Shown here one piece after another: positions 17,582-26,113 of a DNA stretch of 64,000 nt; position 1 is the first letter of the stretch; each line of letters begins with the position of its first letter. Location: NCBI RefSeq assembly GCF_018310535.1, contig NZ_CP074103.1:62001-126000 (forward strand), written 5' to 3'. Under the pieces are notes generated by a model. It did no database searches. It was not told the DNA's origin and worked only from the letters and a program-made list of their open reading frames with translations. A program made the translations under genes and the position numbers. Source of the DNA: Streptomyces mirabilis (GTDB lineage: Bacteria > Actinomycetota > Actinomycetes > Streptomycetales > Streptomycetaceae).

Positions 17582-18703
17582 TCAGGCTGCCGGGCCGTGT
17601 GCCTCGCGCGGCCGCCGCTGTGCGGCGGGTGCCGGGCGCCGGCTGCGGCGCGAAGGCCAGGTGAGGCCGGTGGCCACAAGGGAGACCGCGATGCCCGCGG
17701 CGGCGTAGGCGGCCAGAGTGAGCAGGGCGCCGGCGGTGGCGTTGCCGGAGAAGTACATGGTGTTGCGGACCGCGGTGGTGCCTGCGCCGGGCGGCAGCGC
17801 CTGGCCGATGGCGCGCCAGAACGCGGGCAGCAGGGGGCCGGGGTAGGGGCCGCCGGCGCTGGGGTTGCCCAGGACCACGAAGAACAGGATGGCCACCCCG
17901 ATCCCGGCGATCCCGAACAGCACCTGCAGGGCCATGGTGGCGGCGGCGGAGGCGAACACGACCAAGGCGCCGATGCCCCACAGCGCCGCGAAGTGGCCGG
18001 GCAGGGCGTCCAGCAGCGGGTCGGCGATCAGGGCGCCGCCCAGCCCGGAGACGGCGGCGTAGACGGCCAGGGCGCCCAGCCGGATGGTGGTGCGGTGCAG
18101 GTTCGCCGGTCGCGCGCCGCCGGCGATCCCGAGGATGGCCGCGGCCAGGTAGCCGCCGACCATCCAGCCGATGACCAGGTAGAACGAGGACAGGCTGCGG
18201 CTGTCGTTCGGGGCCGGCGGGAGGATGTCGGTGACCTTCACCTGCCGCTGCTGGGCGGCCTCGGTCTTCTCGGCGACGGCGGTGACGGCCTGGGAGACGG
18301 CCGGGCCCCCGGCGGAGGCGACCAGCAGGGTGTCGGTGGTGCCGGTGGGGTTGATGACCAGTGCGGCGTCGACGGTGCGCTGCCGTATCAGCCGCCGGGC
18401 GCTCGCCTCGTCGCGGACCGCGCGGGCGTTGAGCGGCCGGCTGTCCAGGGCGTTGAGGGCGCCGACGGCCTGCTGCGCCACGGAGGCCGGGGCGGCCACC
18501 GCGATCGGGATCCGGTTGGGGGTGGGCGAGTGGAAGGCGTGGATGTAGGACAGGATGAAGCCGAGCTGCAGGAACAGCACCCCGGCGACGAGCAGTACCG
18601 CCCGCAGGGTCACCGAGTCGCGCAGCTCGGCGCGGAAGCCGCGGGGAGCGGGCGCGCCGGGCCCGTCGGGATCATCGCGCCCGGAGGGCGTGGGTATCGG
18701 CAT
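17582..18703 (-). CDS. DUF3533 (YhgE/Pip-like) membrane protein
   Basis: A 373-residue membrane protein. One helix near the N terminus ('AVLLVAGVLFLQLGFILSY') precedes an extracytoplasmic domain of about 140 residues, followed by five or six helices ('FYLVIGWMVGGYLAAAILGI', 'LWGIGALVVFASAAATMALQ'). This matches the DUF3533/SNG1 family, related to ABC-2 type membrane proteins, with no nucleotide-binding partner here. ATG has AAGGAG upstream. A mutated copy of its C-terminal part lies at 42430-42640. Role unknown; stress-linked membrane function is typical of relatives. Confidence 0.75.
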   Translation of the reverse strand: MPIPTPSGRDDPDGPGAPAPRGFRAELRDSVTLRAVLLVAGVLFLQLGFILSYIHAFHSPTPNRIPIAVAAPASVAQQAVGALNALDSRPLNARAVRDEASARRLIRQRTVDAALVINPTGTTDTLLVASAGGPAVSQAVTAVAEKTEAAQQRQVKVTDILPPAPNDSRSLSSFYLVIGWMVGGYLAAAILGIAGGARPANLHRTTIRLGALAVYAAVSGLGGALIADPLLDALPGHFAALWGIGALVVFASAAATMALQVLFGIAGIGVAILFFVVLGNPSAGGPYPGPLLPAFWRAIGQALPPGAGTTAVRNTMYFSGNATAGALLTLAAYAAAGIAVSLVATGLTWPSRRSRRPAPAAQRRPREAHGPAA

Positions 18704-18779
18704 GGGGATGCTCCTTGTGTCTGGTGCCGGCTGCCCTGGGGCGGCCTGGGCTTTGGGGTGGGGGCGGCCGTGTCCCGGT

Positions 18780-19166
18780 TCAGGTGAGGGCGGCGAGGGC
18801 GGCGTCCAAGCGGCGGGTGGCCTCGGCGGCGACCGGCTCGATGTCGGGCCGCTCGGTCAGGGTGACCATGGTGTTGGGGTCCAGTGCCTGCACGATGGTG
18901 GTCGTGCCCTCGGCGCGGACGACGACGTTGCAGGGCAGGAGCAGGCCGATGGTCCGGTCGGCTTCGAGGGCCTGGTGGGCCAGGGTGGGATTGCAGGCGC
19001 CCAGGATGAGGTAGTCCTCCATGTCCTGGCCGAGTTTGGCCTTGAGGGTGGCGGCGACGTCGATCTCGGTCAGTACACCGAAGCCCTGCGTGGCCAGCGC
19101 GTCGCGGACGCGCTGCACGGTGGCGGGAAAGTCGGCCTGAAGGCGGATGGTGCGGTCGTAGCGCAC
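18780..19166 (-). CDS. DUF302 family protein
   Basis: A soluble protein of 128 residues, starting at GTG with AAGGAC upstream. The typical DUF302 features are visible: 'VQRVRDALATQGFGVLTEID', 'YLILGACNPTLAHQALE', 'IGLLLPCNVVVRAEG'. The two conserved Cys residues (in 'GACNP' and 'LPCNV') could bind a metal or redox partner. DUF302 genes often sit beside metal-transporting ATPases, as here (next gene upstream in the same direction, 77 bp away), so a role in metal or redox stress is likely. Confidence 0.75.
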   Translation of the reverse strand: MRYDRTIRLQADFPATVQRVRDALATQGFGVLTEIDVAATLKAKLGQDMEDYLILGACNPTLAHQALEADRTIGLLLPCNVVVRAEGTTTIVQALDPNTMVTLTERPDIEPVAAEATRRLDAALAALT

Positions 19167-19243
19167 GGCGGTGTCCTTACGTTGTGCGGTGCCTGGGATG
19201 ACCGGGGAGTCTGCCTGCGGGAGGGGGCAGGCACCGATGCCGC

Positions 19244-21832
19244 TCACGCGGCCCTGGGCTCGGTGTGGTGGCCGGCATCCCGTTGCCCGGTCCGGCCCGG
19301 TTCAGGTGCCGACGGGGCCGCGGCGGGCAGGCGGAGGCGTTTGAGGGCGAGGGCGTTGACGGCGACGATGATGCTGGAGCCGGACATGGACAGGGCGGCG
19401 ATCTCGGGGCGCAGGATGAGGCCGAGGGCGGGTTCGAAGACGCCGGCGGCGATCGGCAGGGCGATGGTGTTGTAGCCGATGGCCCAGCCGAGGTTCTGGC
19501 GCATCTTGCGCAGGGTGCCCCGCCCGATGCGCAGCGCCGTGGGGACGTCCAGCGGGTCGGAGCGCATCAGGACCAGGTCGGCGGTCTCGATGGCGACGTC
19601 GGTGCCGGCGCCGATGGCGATGCCCAGGTCGGCCTGGGCCAGCGCCGGGGCGTCGTTGACACCGTCACCGACCATGGCGACCTTGCGGCCGCCTTGCTGG
19701 AGCTCGGCGATCTTGGCGGCCTTGTCGCCGGGCAGGACCTCGGCGATCACGGTGTCGATGCCGAGCTGCTGGGCGATGCGGTCGGCGGTGGCCTGGTTGT
19801 CGCCGGTCAGCATCACGACCTCGACGCCCAGGGCGTGCAGGTCGGCCACCGCCTGGGCGGAGGTTGCGCGGGGTGCGTCGGCGATGCCGATCAGGCCGGC
19901 CGCGTGCCCGTCGACGGCGGCGATGACGACGGTGCGGCCGGTGGCCGCCAGCGTCTCGCGCTGCTCGGCCAGGTCGCCCAGGGCGATCCCTTCACGGTCG
20001 GCCAGGCGGCGGTTGCCGACCACGACGCGATGCCCGTCGACCTGGGCGACGGCGCCGTGTCCGGGAACGTTCTCGAAGCGGGCGGCACGCACCTGGGCCA
20101 CGGCGTTCGCCTCGGCGTGCCGGACGACGGCCTCGGCCAGCGGGTGCTCGGACTCCCGCTCCACCGCCGCCACCAGCCGCAGCAGTTCGGCCTCGGCCAG
20201 GCCGTCGGCGGTGATGACGTCGGTGACCTCGGGTTCGCCCTTGGTCAGAGTGCCGGTCTTGTCCATCACGACGGTCTGGATGCGGGCGGAGGTCTCCAGG
20301 GCGGGCGCGTTCTTGAACAGCACCCCCCGCTGGGCGCCCAGCCCGGTGCCGACCATGATCGCGGTGGGGGTGGCCAGGCCCAGGGCGTCGGGGCAGGTGA
20401 CCACCACGACGGTGATGGCGAACAGCATCGCGGTGCCCAGCGGCCGGTCGGTGGCCAGCAGCCACACGGCCAGGGTCGCGGCGCCGCCGAGCAGGGCGAC
20501 GAAGACCAGCCAGAACGCGGCCCGGTCGGCGAGGCGCTGGCCGGGGGCCTTGGAGTTCTGGGCCTGCTGGACCATCTTGACGATCTGGGCGAGAGCGGTG
20601 TCGGCGCCGACCTTGGTGGCCCGCACCCGCAGCGTGCCGTTGGCGTTGATGGTCGCACCGGTGACCGCCTCGCCCGGGGTCTTGTGGACGGGCAGGCTCT
20701 CGCCGGTGACCATCGACTCGTCGACGTCGCTCTCGCCCTCCTCGACCACCCCGTCCACGGCGATCTTCGCGCCGGGGCGGATGAGCAGCAGGTCCCCGAC
20801 CGTCACCTCGGCGGTGGGCACCTCCACCGGTTCGCCGTCGCGCAGGACCAGCGCCTTGGGCGGGGCCAGGTCGAGCAGGGTGCGGACGGCGTCGTTGGCG
20901 CCGCCCCTCGCCCGCATCTCGAACCAGTGGCCCAGCAGCACGAAGGAGGCGAGGACGGTGGCCGCCTCGTAGAAGACGTCGCCGCCGCCGGTGAGGGTGA
21001 CGATCAGCGAGTACGTCCAGCCGGAACCGACGGCGACCGCGACCAGCACCATCATGTCCAGGGTCCGGGCGCGCAGCGCCCGGAAGGCGCCGTCGAAGAA
21101 GATGGTGCACGAGTAGAAGATCACCGGCAGGCTCAGCAGCAGCGCCCACACGTCCTGGCGCAGCCCGAAGGGCACGGGGACGTCCAGGCCGAAGACGTCC
21201 TTGCCGATCGGCGACCAGATCACGATCGGGATCGAGAACAGCACCGCGACCAGGAAGCGGTTGCGCATGTCCGCCACCATCGCCGCCATCGACATCCCGC
21301 CGTGCCCGCCGTGGCCCATCACCTCGTGCGGCGAGGGCATCCCCTCCGGCTCGCCGTGAGTAGCGTGCCCGGCGGGGGGCGCCGGTGCGGGGTGGTCGTG
21401 CGTGGGCGGTGCGGCGGACACCGCGTGCTCCGCGTGGTCGGGTGGCGCGGCGAGTGCTGTGCCGCCCCCGTGCGCGAGGTGTTCGGCATGCCCGGCGTGT
21501 TCGGGCGGGGGCGGGTCCGGCTCCGCCATCGGGTCGCACAGGTGGGCGGGGACGGACTGGCCCGCGCAGTGGTAGCCGCACTCCTGCACCCAGCGGCGCA
21601 GCTCGGCCAGCGAGGTGCGGCCCGGGTCGAAGACCACGGTCGCGCTCTGGGCCACCGGGTTGACCTCGACCTGAAGCACGCCCGGCCGGCGTCCCAGCAC
21701 GGCGGCGACCGTGTTCTGCTGGGATGCCCAGGCCAGCCCGCGCACGTCCAGGACGGCGGTGCTGCGGTCCTTGCCACCGCCTGGGCGAGGCTCCCTGTGC
21801 TGGTGATCGGTGTGGTCGCTGTGCTGGTGCAT
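19244..21832 (-). CDS. P1B-type heavy-metal ATPase with CPD motif
   Basis: An 862-residue metal-exporting P-type ATPase. The first 70 residues form an HMA-like fold without the Cys-x-x-Cys ('[15 protein letters not shown]'). A His-rich linker (about residues 110-190, [10 protein letters not shown] and HGGHGG) follows, as in CopB-type pumps, then eight helices. Conserved catalytic motifs are present: 'TGES', '[10 protein letters not shown]' (about 523), '[18 protein letters not shown]'. The membrane metal site reads '[11 protein letters not shown]' instead of CPC or CPH. Substrate is probably Cu or a related ion, given the genes around it. ATG has GAAGGAGA upstream; it is followed at 77 bp by the DUF302 gene and preceded by a cytochrome b operon. 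Confidence 0.9.
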   Translation of the reverse strand: MHQHSDHTDHQHREPRPGGGKDRSTAVLDVRGLAWASQQNTVAAVLGRRPGVLQVEVNPVAQSATVVFDPGRTSLAELRRWVQECGYHCAGQSVPAHLCDPMAEPDPPPPEHAGHAEHLAHGGGTALAAPPDHAEHAVSAAPPTHDHPAPAPPAGHATHGEPEGMPSPHEVMGHGGHGGMSMAAMVADMRNRFLVAVLFSIPIVIWSPIGKDVFGLDVPVPFGLRQDVWALLLSLPVIFYSCTIFFDGAFRALRARTLDMMVLVAVAVGSGWTYSLIVTLTGGGDVFYEAATVLASFVLLGHWFEMRARGGANDAVRTLLDLAPPKALVLRDGEPVEVPTAEVTVGDLLLIRPGAKIAVDGVVEEGESDVDESMVTGESLPVHKTPGEAVTGATINANGTLRVRATKVGADTALAQIVKMVQQAQNSKAPGQRLADRAAFWLVFVALLGGAATLAVWLLATDRPLGTAMLFAITVVVVTCPDALGLATPTAIMVGTGLGAQRGVLFKNAPALETSARIQTVVMDKTGTLTKGEPEVTDVITADGLAEAELLRLVAAVERESEHPLAEAVVRHAEANAVAQVRAARFENVPGHGAVAQVDGHRVVVGNRRLADREGIALGDLAEQRETLAATGRTVVIAAVDGHAAGLIGIADAPRATSAQAVADLHALGVEVVMLTGDNQATADRIAQQLGIDTVIAEVLPGDKAAKIAELQQGGRKVAMVGDGVNDAPALAQADLGIAIGAGTDVAIETADLVLMRSDPLDVPTALRIGRGTLRKMRQNLGWAIGYNTIALPIAAGVFEPALGLILRPEIAALSMSGSSIIVAVNALALKRLRLPAAAPSAPEPGRTGQRDAGHHTEPRAA

Positions 21833-21835
21833 GGC

Positions 21836-22156
21836 TCAGGTCTCCTTCGGCGCGTGGGGGCGGGCCGTCCGGCGTGCCGGACGCGGCCGCGTGAGTGGGT
21901 CCGCGGCCGGGCGGCCCCGGCGGCCCCGCCACCGGGGCAGGCGGGGCGGGCCGGCCAGCACGGTCAGGATCCTCGCGGCCTGGACGCCGGAGGCGGCGAG
22001 CACCAGGGAGCTGACGGCGACGAGGATGCCCGTGCCGGGGGAGGGGGCGGCCTGCAGGCCGCGGTACAGGGCGCCCATCGCCAGTACGGCCACAACGGTC
22101 AGAATCCAAAACCAGCGCCGGGCGCGGCGGGCGTCGATGCCGTCGGTGCCGTTCAT
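21836..22156 (-). CDS. Small membrane protein of the cytochrome b operon
   Basis: A 106-residue protein whose ATG shares bases with the stop of the cytochrome b gene (TGATG). It has two hydrophobic segments ('FWILTVVAVLAMGALY' and 'GILVAVSSLVLAASGVQAAR') and a very basic, Pro/Arg-rich C-terminal tail. I do not recognise the family. Tight coupling to cytochrome b on one side and to the metal ATPase 3 bp away on the other suggests one transcript and perhaps assembly with the cytochrome. Confidence 0.65.
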   Translation of the reverse strand: MNGTDGIDARRARRWFWILTVVAVLAMGALYRGLQAAPSPGTGILVAVSSLVLAASGVQAARILTVLAGPPRLPRWRGRRGRPAADPLTRPRPARRTARPHAPKET

Positions 22157-23283
22157 CAGTGCCCCTTGGGGTTGTAGATCCACACGTTCACGCTGATCGC
22201 GGCGATGGCGAGCAGCAGCACCACCGCACTCCCGGTGGCGAAGGGCCGTTCGCGCCAGCGCCGCTTGGGACCGCGGTCGAGGAACGGCACCAGGAACAGA
22301 AGCCCGAATACACCGGCGATGACGAACGCGATGGAGGCCACCCCGAACCACTGCTCCATGGGGAAGAACCACCAGAACATCCACAGCGGCCGGGTGACCT
22401 CGATGCCCTCCACCGGGGTGGGTCCCAGCACCGGGGGCAGCACCACGGCCAGCACCGACAGCACGCCGAGAAGGACCAGGCCGAACGCGGCGACCCGCTT
22501 GAGGTGCGCGGTGAACGGCTCCGGCGTCTCCTCCTCCGGGGCCGGGATCTCCGGATGCGGGGAGATCTTGTGCCGCTTGACCAGCAGCGCGTGCCACACG
22601 AACAGCAGCAGGATCAGCCCGGGGATGATCACCGCGTGCGCGGTGTACAGGCGCAGCACGAGCGGCACCCGGCTGCTGAGGTCGGAGGTGAACCAGATCC
22701 CGGCGCCGCCGAGCAGCTTGGCGACGTCCAGGTTGTGAGCGAGGGCCTCGTAGCCCTCCTGGTCCCACTTGATGACGGTGCCGGTGAACACGGCCAGGAA
22801 GGCGAGCAGGAACATCGCCACGCCCACGATCCAGTTGCCCTCGCGGGGCTTTTTGAAGGAGGCGTGGAAGAACACCCGCAGCAGATGCAGCAGGGCGAAG
22901 ACGAACATCGCCTGGGCCGCCCAGTAGTGCAGGCCGCGGGCGAAGCCGCCCAGCCACACGTTGCTGACCAGATCGCGCACCGACTGGTTGGCGTCCTCCG
23001 GCATCGGGTTGAAGAACTGCGCCAGGTAGATCCCGGTGACCAGCAGGGTCACGAACGAGACCACGGTCAGCCCGCCCAGGCTCCAGGACAGGTTGTTGGC
23101 GTGCTCCGGGACCGGGTACGCGAGCGCCTTGATGCCCATCCGCTCGTCGACCGCGTCGAGAGCGCGGCCCAGTCTGCCGCGTGGTGCGGGCGCAGCGGTG
23201 CCGGCGGCCCCGGCGGTGTCAGTGGCCTGGGCGGCGTTGGTGGGTTCGGCGGGAGTCGGCTGGGACGGCTTGTCGGCGGTCAT
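22156..23283 (-). CDS. Cytochrome b of a bc/b6-like family
   Basis: A 375-residue cytochrome b. The haem-ligating His pairs are in 'GLHYWAAQAMFVFALLHLLR' and 'VLRLYTAHAVIIPGLILLLF'/'VWHALLVKRHK'. The C-terminal half replaces the quinol-site PEWY with 'TRPLWMFWWFFPMEQ', so a normal Qo site is doubtful. No Rieske, cytochrome c or other bc1 gene is adjacent. ATG at 23283 has GGAGGAGCG and overlaps the upstream stop (ATGA). It probably passes electrons in the membrane, partner unknown. The first 35 residues are Ala/Pro/Thr-rich and likely disordered. Confidence 0.8.
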   Translation of the reverse strand: MTADKPSQPTPAEPTNAAQATDTAGAAGTAAPAPRGRLGRALDAVDERMGIKALAYPVPEHANNLSWSLGGLTVVSFVTLLVTGIYLAQFFNPMPEDANQSVRDLVSNVWLGGFARGLHYWAAQAMFVFALLHLLRVFFHASFKKPREGNWIVGVAMFLLAFLAVFTGTVIKWDQEGYEALAHNLDVAKLLGGAGIWFTSDLSSRVPLVLRLYTAHAVIIPGLILLLFVWHALLVKRHKISPHPEIPAPEEETPEPFTAHLKRVAAFGLVLLGVLSVLAVVLPPVLGPTPVEGIEVTRPLWMFWWFFPMEQWFGVASIAFVIAGVFGLLFLVPFLDRGPKRRWRERPFATGSAVVLLLAIAAISVNVWIYNPKGH

Positions 23284-23876
23284 CGCTCCTCCTTGCGGCT
23301 GCCGCGGTGTTCGAGTTCGCGCAGGGTGTGCGGGGGACGCAGCCGGCGGGCCAGCCACAGCCCGCCGCCGGCCGCGGCCACCGCCAGGCCGAGCAGTACG
23401 GCGTCGCCGCCGTCGGAGATGCCGCGGGCGGGCTTGAACTCGTCCAGGACCGTGCTGGTGCCGGTGTCGGTGCCGGTCGCGTACTGCCCGGCCCTCGGGG
23501 CCGAGGGCAGCTTCCCGCCGAGCGAGTCCAGCAGCAGAACCCTGGCCTGCCGGGTGGCGGCCGCGCTGTCGCCGGGGCGCTCGATCAGGCCCAGGGCCTG
23601 GCGCGCGAGTGTCAGGTTGACGCCCTGCTTGTCCGGGGCGGCCAGGGCGTCGTCGATGCGCTCGGCGACGCGTGCGTCTCCGGCGTCGTTGGCGATCAGG
23701 GCGATGGTCTGCTCGACCAGCACCGCCGACTCCATGCTTTCCTCCTCGTCGGCCCGGGCCAGGCCGGGGGCCGCGACGGTGAGGAGCAGGGCCGTCGCGG
23801 CGCCGGCCAGCGCCGTGGCGTACCGCGCGGCCCGCGAGTGCGCCCGCGGGCCGGGGTGCGGGCTGTGGTCATTCAT
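23280..23876 (-). CDS. Secreted, membrane-anchored hypothetical protein
   Basis: A 198-residue protein with a signal peptide ('ATALAGAATALLLTVAAPGL' followed by ARADEEE), a helical extracytoplasmic domain of about 110 residues and a C-terminal membrane helix ('AVLLGLAVAAAGGGLWLARR') with a basic tail. GGAAGGAAGG lies upstream of the ATG. It is coupled to the cytochrome b gene (ATGA), so it may be a periplasm-side subunit or assembly factor of the same complex. I do not recognise the domain. Confidence 0.7.
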   Translation of the reverse strand: MNDHSPHPGPRAHSRAARYATALAGAATALLLTVAAPGLARADEEESMESAVLVEQTIALIANDAGDARVAERIDDALAAPDKQGVNLTLARQALGLIERPGDSAAATRQARVLLLDSLGGKLPSAPRAGQYATGTDTGTSTVLDEFKPARGISDGGDAVLLGLAVAAAGGGLWLARRLRPPHTLRELEHRGSRKEER

Positions 23877-24912
23877 GACGCCTTCCTTCCGCGCCGCGGG
23901 AGTGCGGCGCCGCTTGTCGATCACACAGTGGTGCGGACCGGTCCGGTGCGTGAGGGGCGACCCGCCGGGCAGCGGTTTCTTCACCCCGCCGGGCGGGGGC
24001 CTGCCGGGCCGCCGCGGGGGTGCGGCCGGAGCGGGCGACCAGTGCCAGGGAGGCCACGACGAGCGCGTCGCCGCCCAGCGCGGCCGGGGTGAGGCCCTCG
24101 CCCAGGACGACGGCCCCCAGCACCACGCCGACCACCGGGACCAGCAGGGTCCAGGCGGCGACCGCGGTCAGCGGGGCGCGGCGCAGTTCGGCGAACCACA
24201 GCACGTACGGGAATGCCGTGCCGGCCAGCGCCAGCACGGCCAGCGCGGTCACCAGCCGGGGTGTCCAGGAGATGTGCGGGGGGCCCTCGGCCAGCGCGGC
24301 GGCAACGGCCAGGGCCGCGCCGCCCAGCAGGAACTGCCCGGCGCCCAGCGCCAGCAGGTCCACTTCGGCCAGCCGGCGGGCCAGCAGCGACCCGGCGGCG
24401 ATCGCGGCGGCCGCGGTCAGCGCCAGGCCCGCCCCGCGCCCCGCGCCGGACGGCGCCGCCACCATGACCAGTCCGCCGAACCCGAGCGCGACGCCGGCCA
24501 CCTCGGCCCACCGGGGCCGTTCCCCGAACAGCCACCAGGCCGGCAGCACTACCAGCAGTGGCTGGGCGTTGGCCAGCACGGACGCCACCCCGGTCGTGGT
24601 CCCACTCGCCGCGGCGACCATGGCTGCGAACGCGATGGTGACGTTCACCAGGGCCAGCAGGCCGATCAACGACCAGGTTTCGGCGCCGTGGATGCGTACT
24701 CGGGTGCGGCGGCGGTGCGCCGTGAAGGCCGCGGCGGCCAGCAGCGCCGCCCCCGCCAGCAGGGCGCGCAGCGCCGCGAACCACAACGGTGGCGCGTCCC
24801 GCAGCCCCCACGAGATCAGCAGGAAGCATGTTCCCCACGCCACGGCGATGGCCAGCATCCGCACCGGGCGCGGCCGGCCGGACCCCGGCGCGGGCGGCAG
24901 CGCGGTCACCAT
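23869..24912 (-). CDS. EamA/DMT-family transporter
   Basis: A 347-residue membrane protein with ten predicted helices in two repeats: 'MLAIAVAWGTCFLLISWGLR', 'GVASVLANAQPLLVVLPAWW', and in the second half 'LLALGAGQFLLGGAALAVAA' and 'LLVPVVGVVLGAVVLGEGL'. The pattern fits EamA drug/metabolite transporters; the substrate is unknown. The C-terminal 40 residues are soluble and Arg-rich. Its end overlaps the start of the secreted protein gene by 8 nt, and its start overlaps the end of the preceding gene, so it belongs to the same minus-strand operon. Confidence 0.8.
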   Translation of the reverse strand: MVTALPPAPGSGRPRPVRMLAIAVAWGTCFLLISWGLRDAPPLWFAALRALLAGAALLAAAAFTAHRRRTRVRIHGAETWSLIGLLALVNVTIAFAAMVAAASGTTTGVASVLANAQPLLVVLPAWWLFGERPRWAEVAGVALGFGGLVMVAAPSGAGRGAGLALTAAAAIAAGSLLARRLAEVDLLALGAGQFLLGGAALAVAAALAEGPPHISWTPRLVTALAVLALAGTAFPYVLWFAELRRAPLTAVAAWTLLVPVVGVVLGAVVLGEGLTPAALGGDALVVASLALVARSGRTPAAARQAPARRGEETAARRVAPHAPDRSAPLCDRQAAPHSRGAEGRRHE

Positions 24913-25451
24913 GACGGCCGCCCGGTCACGGTGCACGGTGACGCCGCCCGCGCGGGCGGCGCATCCCGACCCGTCGGTGCCCCGGCCGCAGCCGGATCCA
25001 GCCGCAGCAGCCACCTCAGCGCATGGCCGGCCCCGCGCCCTGAACCCTCTACGGGCCGTGACCGGCTCGCGCGCTGCCGAGCGGCCCCGACGGCCCGCTC
25101 GGCCCGCTGCGGCGGGGACGTGAGGCCGCCCGCCCGCAGCGACCACAGAACGCCGGCCGTTGCCAGGCCGAAGAGACCGCAAAGCAGCGCACCATACGCC
25201 GCGACGAGGCCGCCGAGCGCTGTCCGTGAGACAGCTGCACTGCCGCGTGAGCCGCTGATCCGGCCGCTGACCACCAGCCTCAGCCGGTGCGTGTCGGCGG
25301 CGCGTACCGCGGCTACGCGGGTGGGGCCGGCGGAGCCATCCCGCTCCCCTCCTGCGGCGTGCCCGTCGGCGGGTGCGAAGGCAAAAACGAGGAGCACGGT
25401 GAACGACAGCGCGGCCAGGGCGGTCCAGACGGCGAAACGGTGACGGGTCAT
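24906..25451 (-). CDS. Two-helix membrane protein, unknown function
   Basis: A 181-residue protein starting with a membrane helix or signal anchor ('FAVWTALAALSFTVLLVFAF'), then an extracytoplasmic stretch, a second helix ('LGGLVAAYGALLCGLFGLAT') and an Arg/Ala-rich C-terminal third of low complexity. GAGGAC precedes the ATG. It overlaps the EamA gene by 7 nt, which argues for a real, coupled gene, though the tail may not be conserved. First gene of the minus-strand operon. Confidence 0.55.
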   Translation of the reverse strand: MTRHRFAVWTALAALSFTVLLVFAFAPADGHAAGGERDGSAGPTRVAAVRAADTHRLRLVVSGRISGSRGSAAVSRTALGGLVAAYGALLCGLFGLATAGVLWSLRAGGLTSPPQRAERAVGAARQRASRSRPVEGSGRGAGHALRWLLRLDPAAAGAPTGRDAPPARAASPCTVTGRPSW

Positions 25452-25625
25452 GGCGTCCTCGCAAGCTCCGAAGGGGATTCCCAGGCACCGCCCCGGTGGC
25501 GGCGAGGGACCGCACCACCGACCGGGCGGTCAGCGGCGGCGCCGAACACCCACCCGCCCTGGGGGAAGCCCGCGGCGGGCCGTACCGCGCCCCGGAACTT
25601 CCTTCGGGGCGCGGTAACGAGTGGT

Positions 25626-25913
25626 TCAGCGCTTGGTGAGGGTGGGGCCGCCCTCGCGCAGTACCTGCAGGCGGCGTTGGTACTCGTCCTCGTCGATCTC
25701 CCCACGGGCGAACCGGTCGGCGAGCACCTGCTCGGGCGAGGCGGTCGCCGGAGGCGAGGCGGGGCCGGTGCTGTCCTGGCCGCGCCCGAGGGAGCGGAAG
25801 AGGAGGATGAAGGCGGTGATGATCAGCCCCCAGAACACGAGCATGCCGAGCGACATCCCGAACCATCCCCATCCGCCGATGTTGTGGTCGTACCAAAACA
25901 TCATCGTGATCAC
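25626..25913 (-). CDS. SHOCT-domain small membrane protein
   Basis: A 95-residue protein with one membrane helix ('GMLVFWGLIITAFILLFRSL') and a C-terminal SHOCT motif: 'PEQVLADRFARGEIDEDEYQ' and 'RRLQVLREG'. SHOCT domains are short oligomerisation motifs common in actinobacterial membrane proteins. GTG at 25913 is used, with an ATG at 25904 as alternative. It is divergent from the cupredoxin-ATPase gene, so the 200-bp gap between them probably contains promoters for both. Confidence 0.75.
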   Translation of the reverse strand: MITMMFWYDHNIGGWGWFGMSLGMLVFWGLIITAFILLFRSLGRGQDSTGPASPPATASPEQVLADRFARGEIDEDEYQRRLQVLREGGPTLTKR

Positions 25914-26013
25914 TTTCCCGAGGGTTAAGACCCGAAGGTCCTTAGCGGCCGCGGCGGTGTGTCGCGGGTACCCCTACACGCTCCCTCCGCATCTGCCCGG
26001 GGGCCCATGGGCC

Positions 26014-26061
26014 GGTCGGCCCTCTGGCGGGGACGGTGGACCCCTACCTGGTGGGGGTTCC
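26014..26061. promoter_or_regulatory. Candidate promoter elements for the Cu-ATPase operon
   Basis: Two elements stand out. At 26014-26027, GGTCGGCCCTCTGG is a variant of GGTCGGCCCCTGCC seen upstream of three other genes in the window. At 26038-26061, GGACCCC and GGGGGTTCC face each other around TACCTGGT, the shape of a CsoR-type copper operator. ATG of the ATPase lies 52 bp further. Confidence 0.5.
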
Positions 26062-26113
26062 CGGGCGGAGGGTGGCAGACACAGCGTTCCACGAAGTGGA
26101 TTAGGAGTCAGCC

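Noticed and set aside
19265..25443. Very long open frames antisense to the metal ATPase and cytochrome operon
   Set aside because: Products are low-complexity Gly/Gln/Asp/His repeats caused by high-GC codon bias of the real minus-strand genes.
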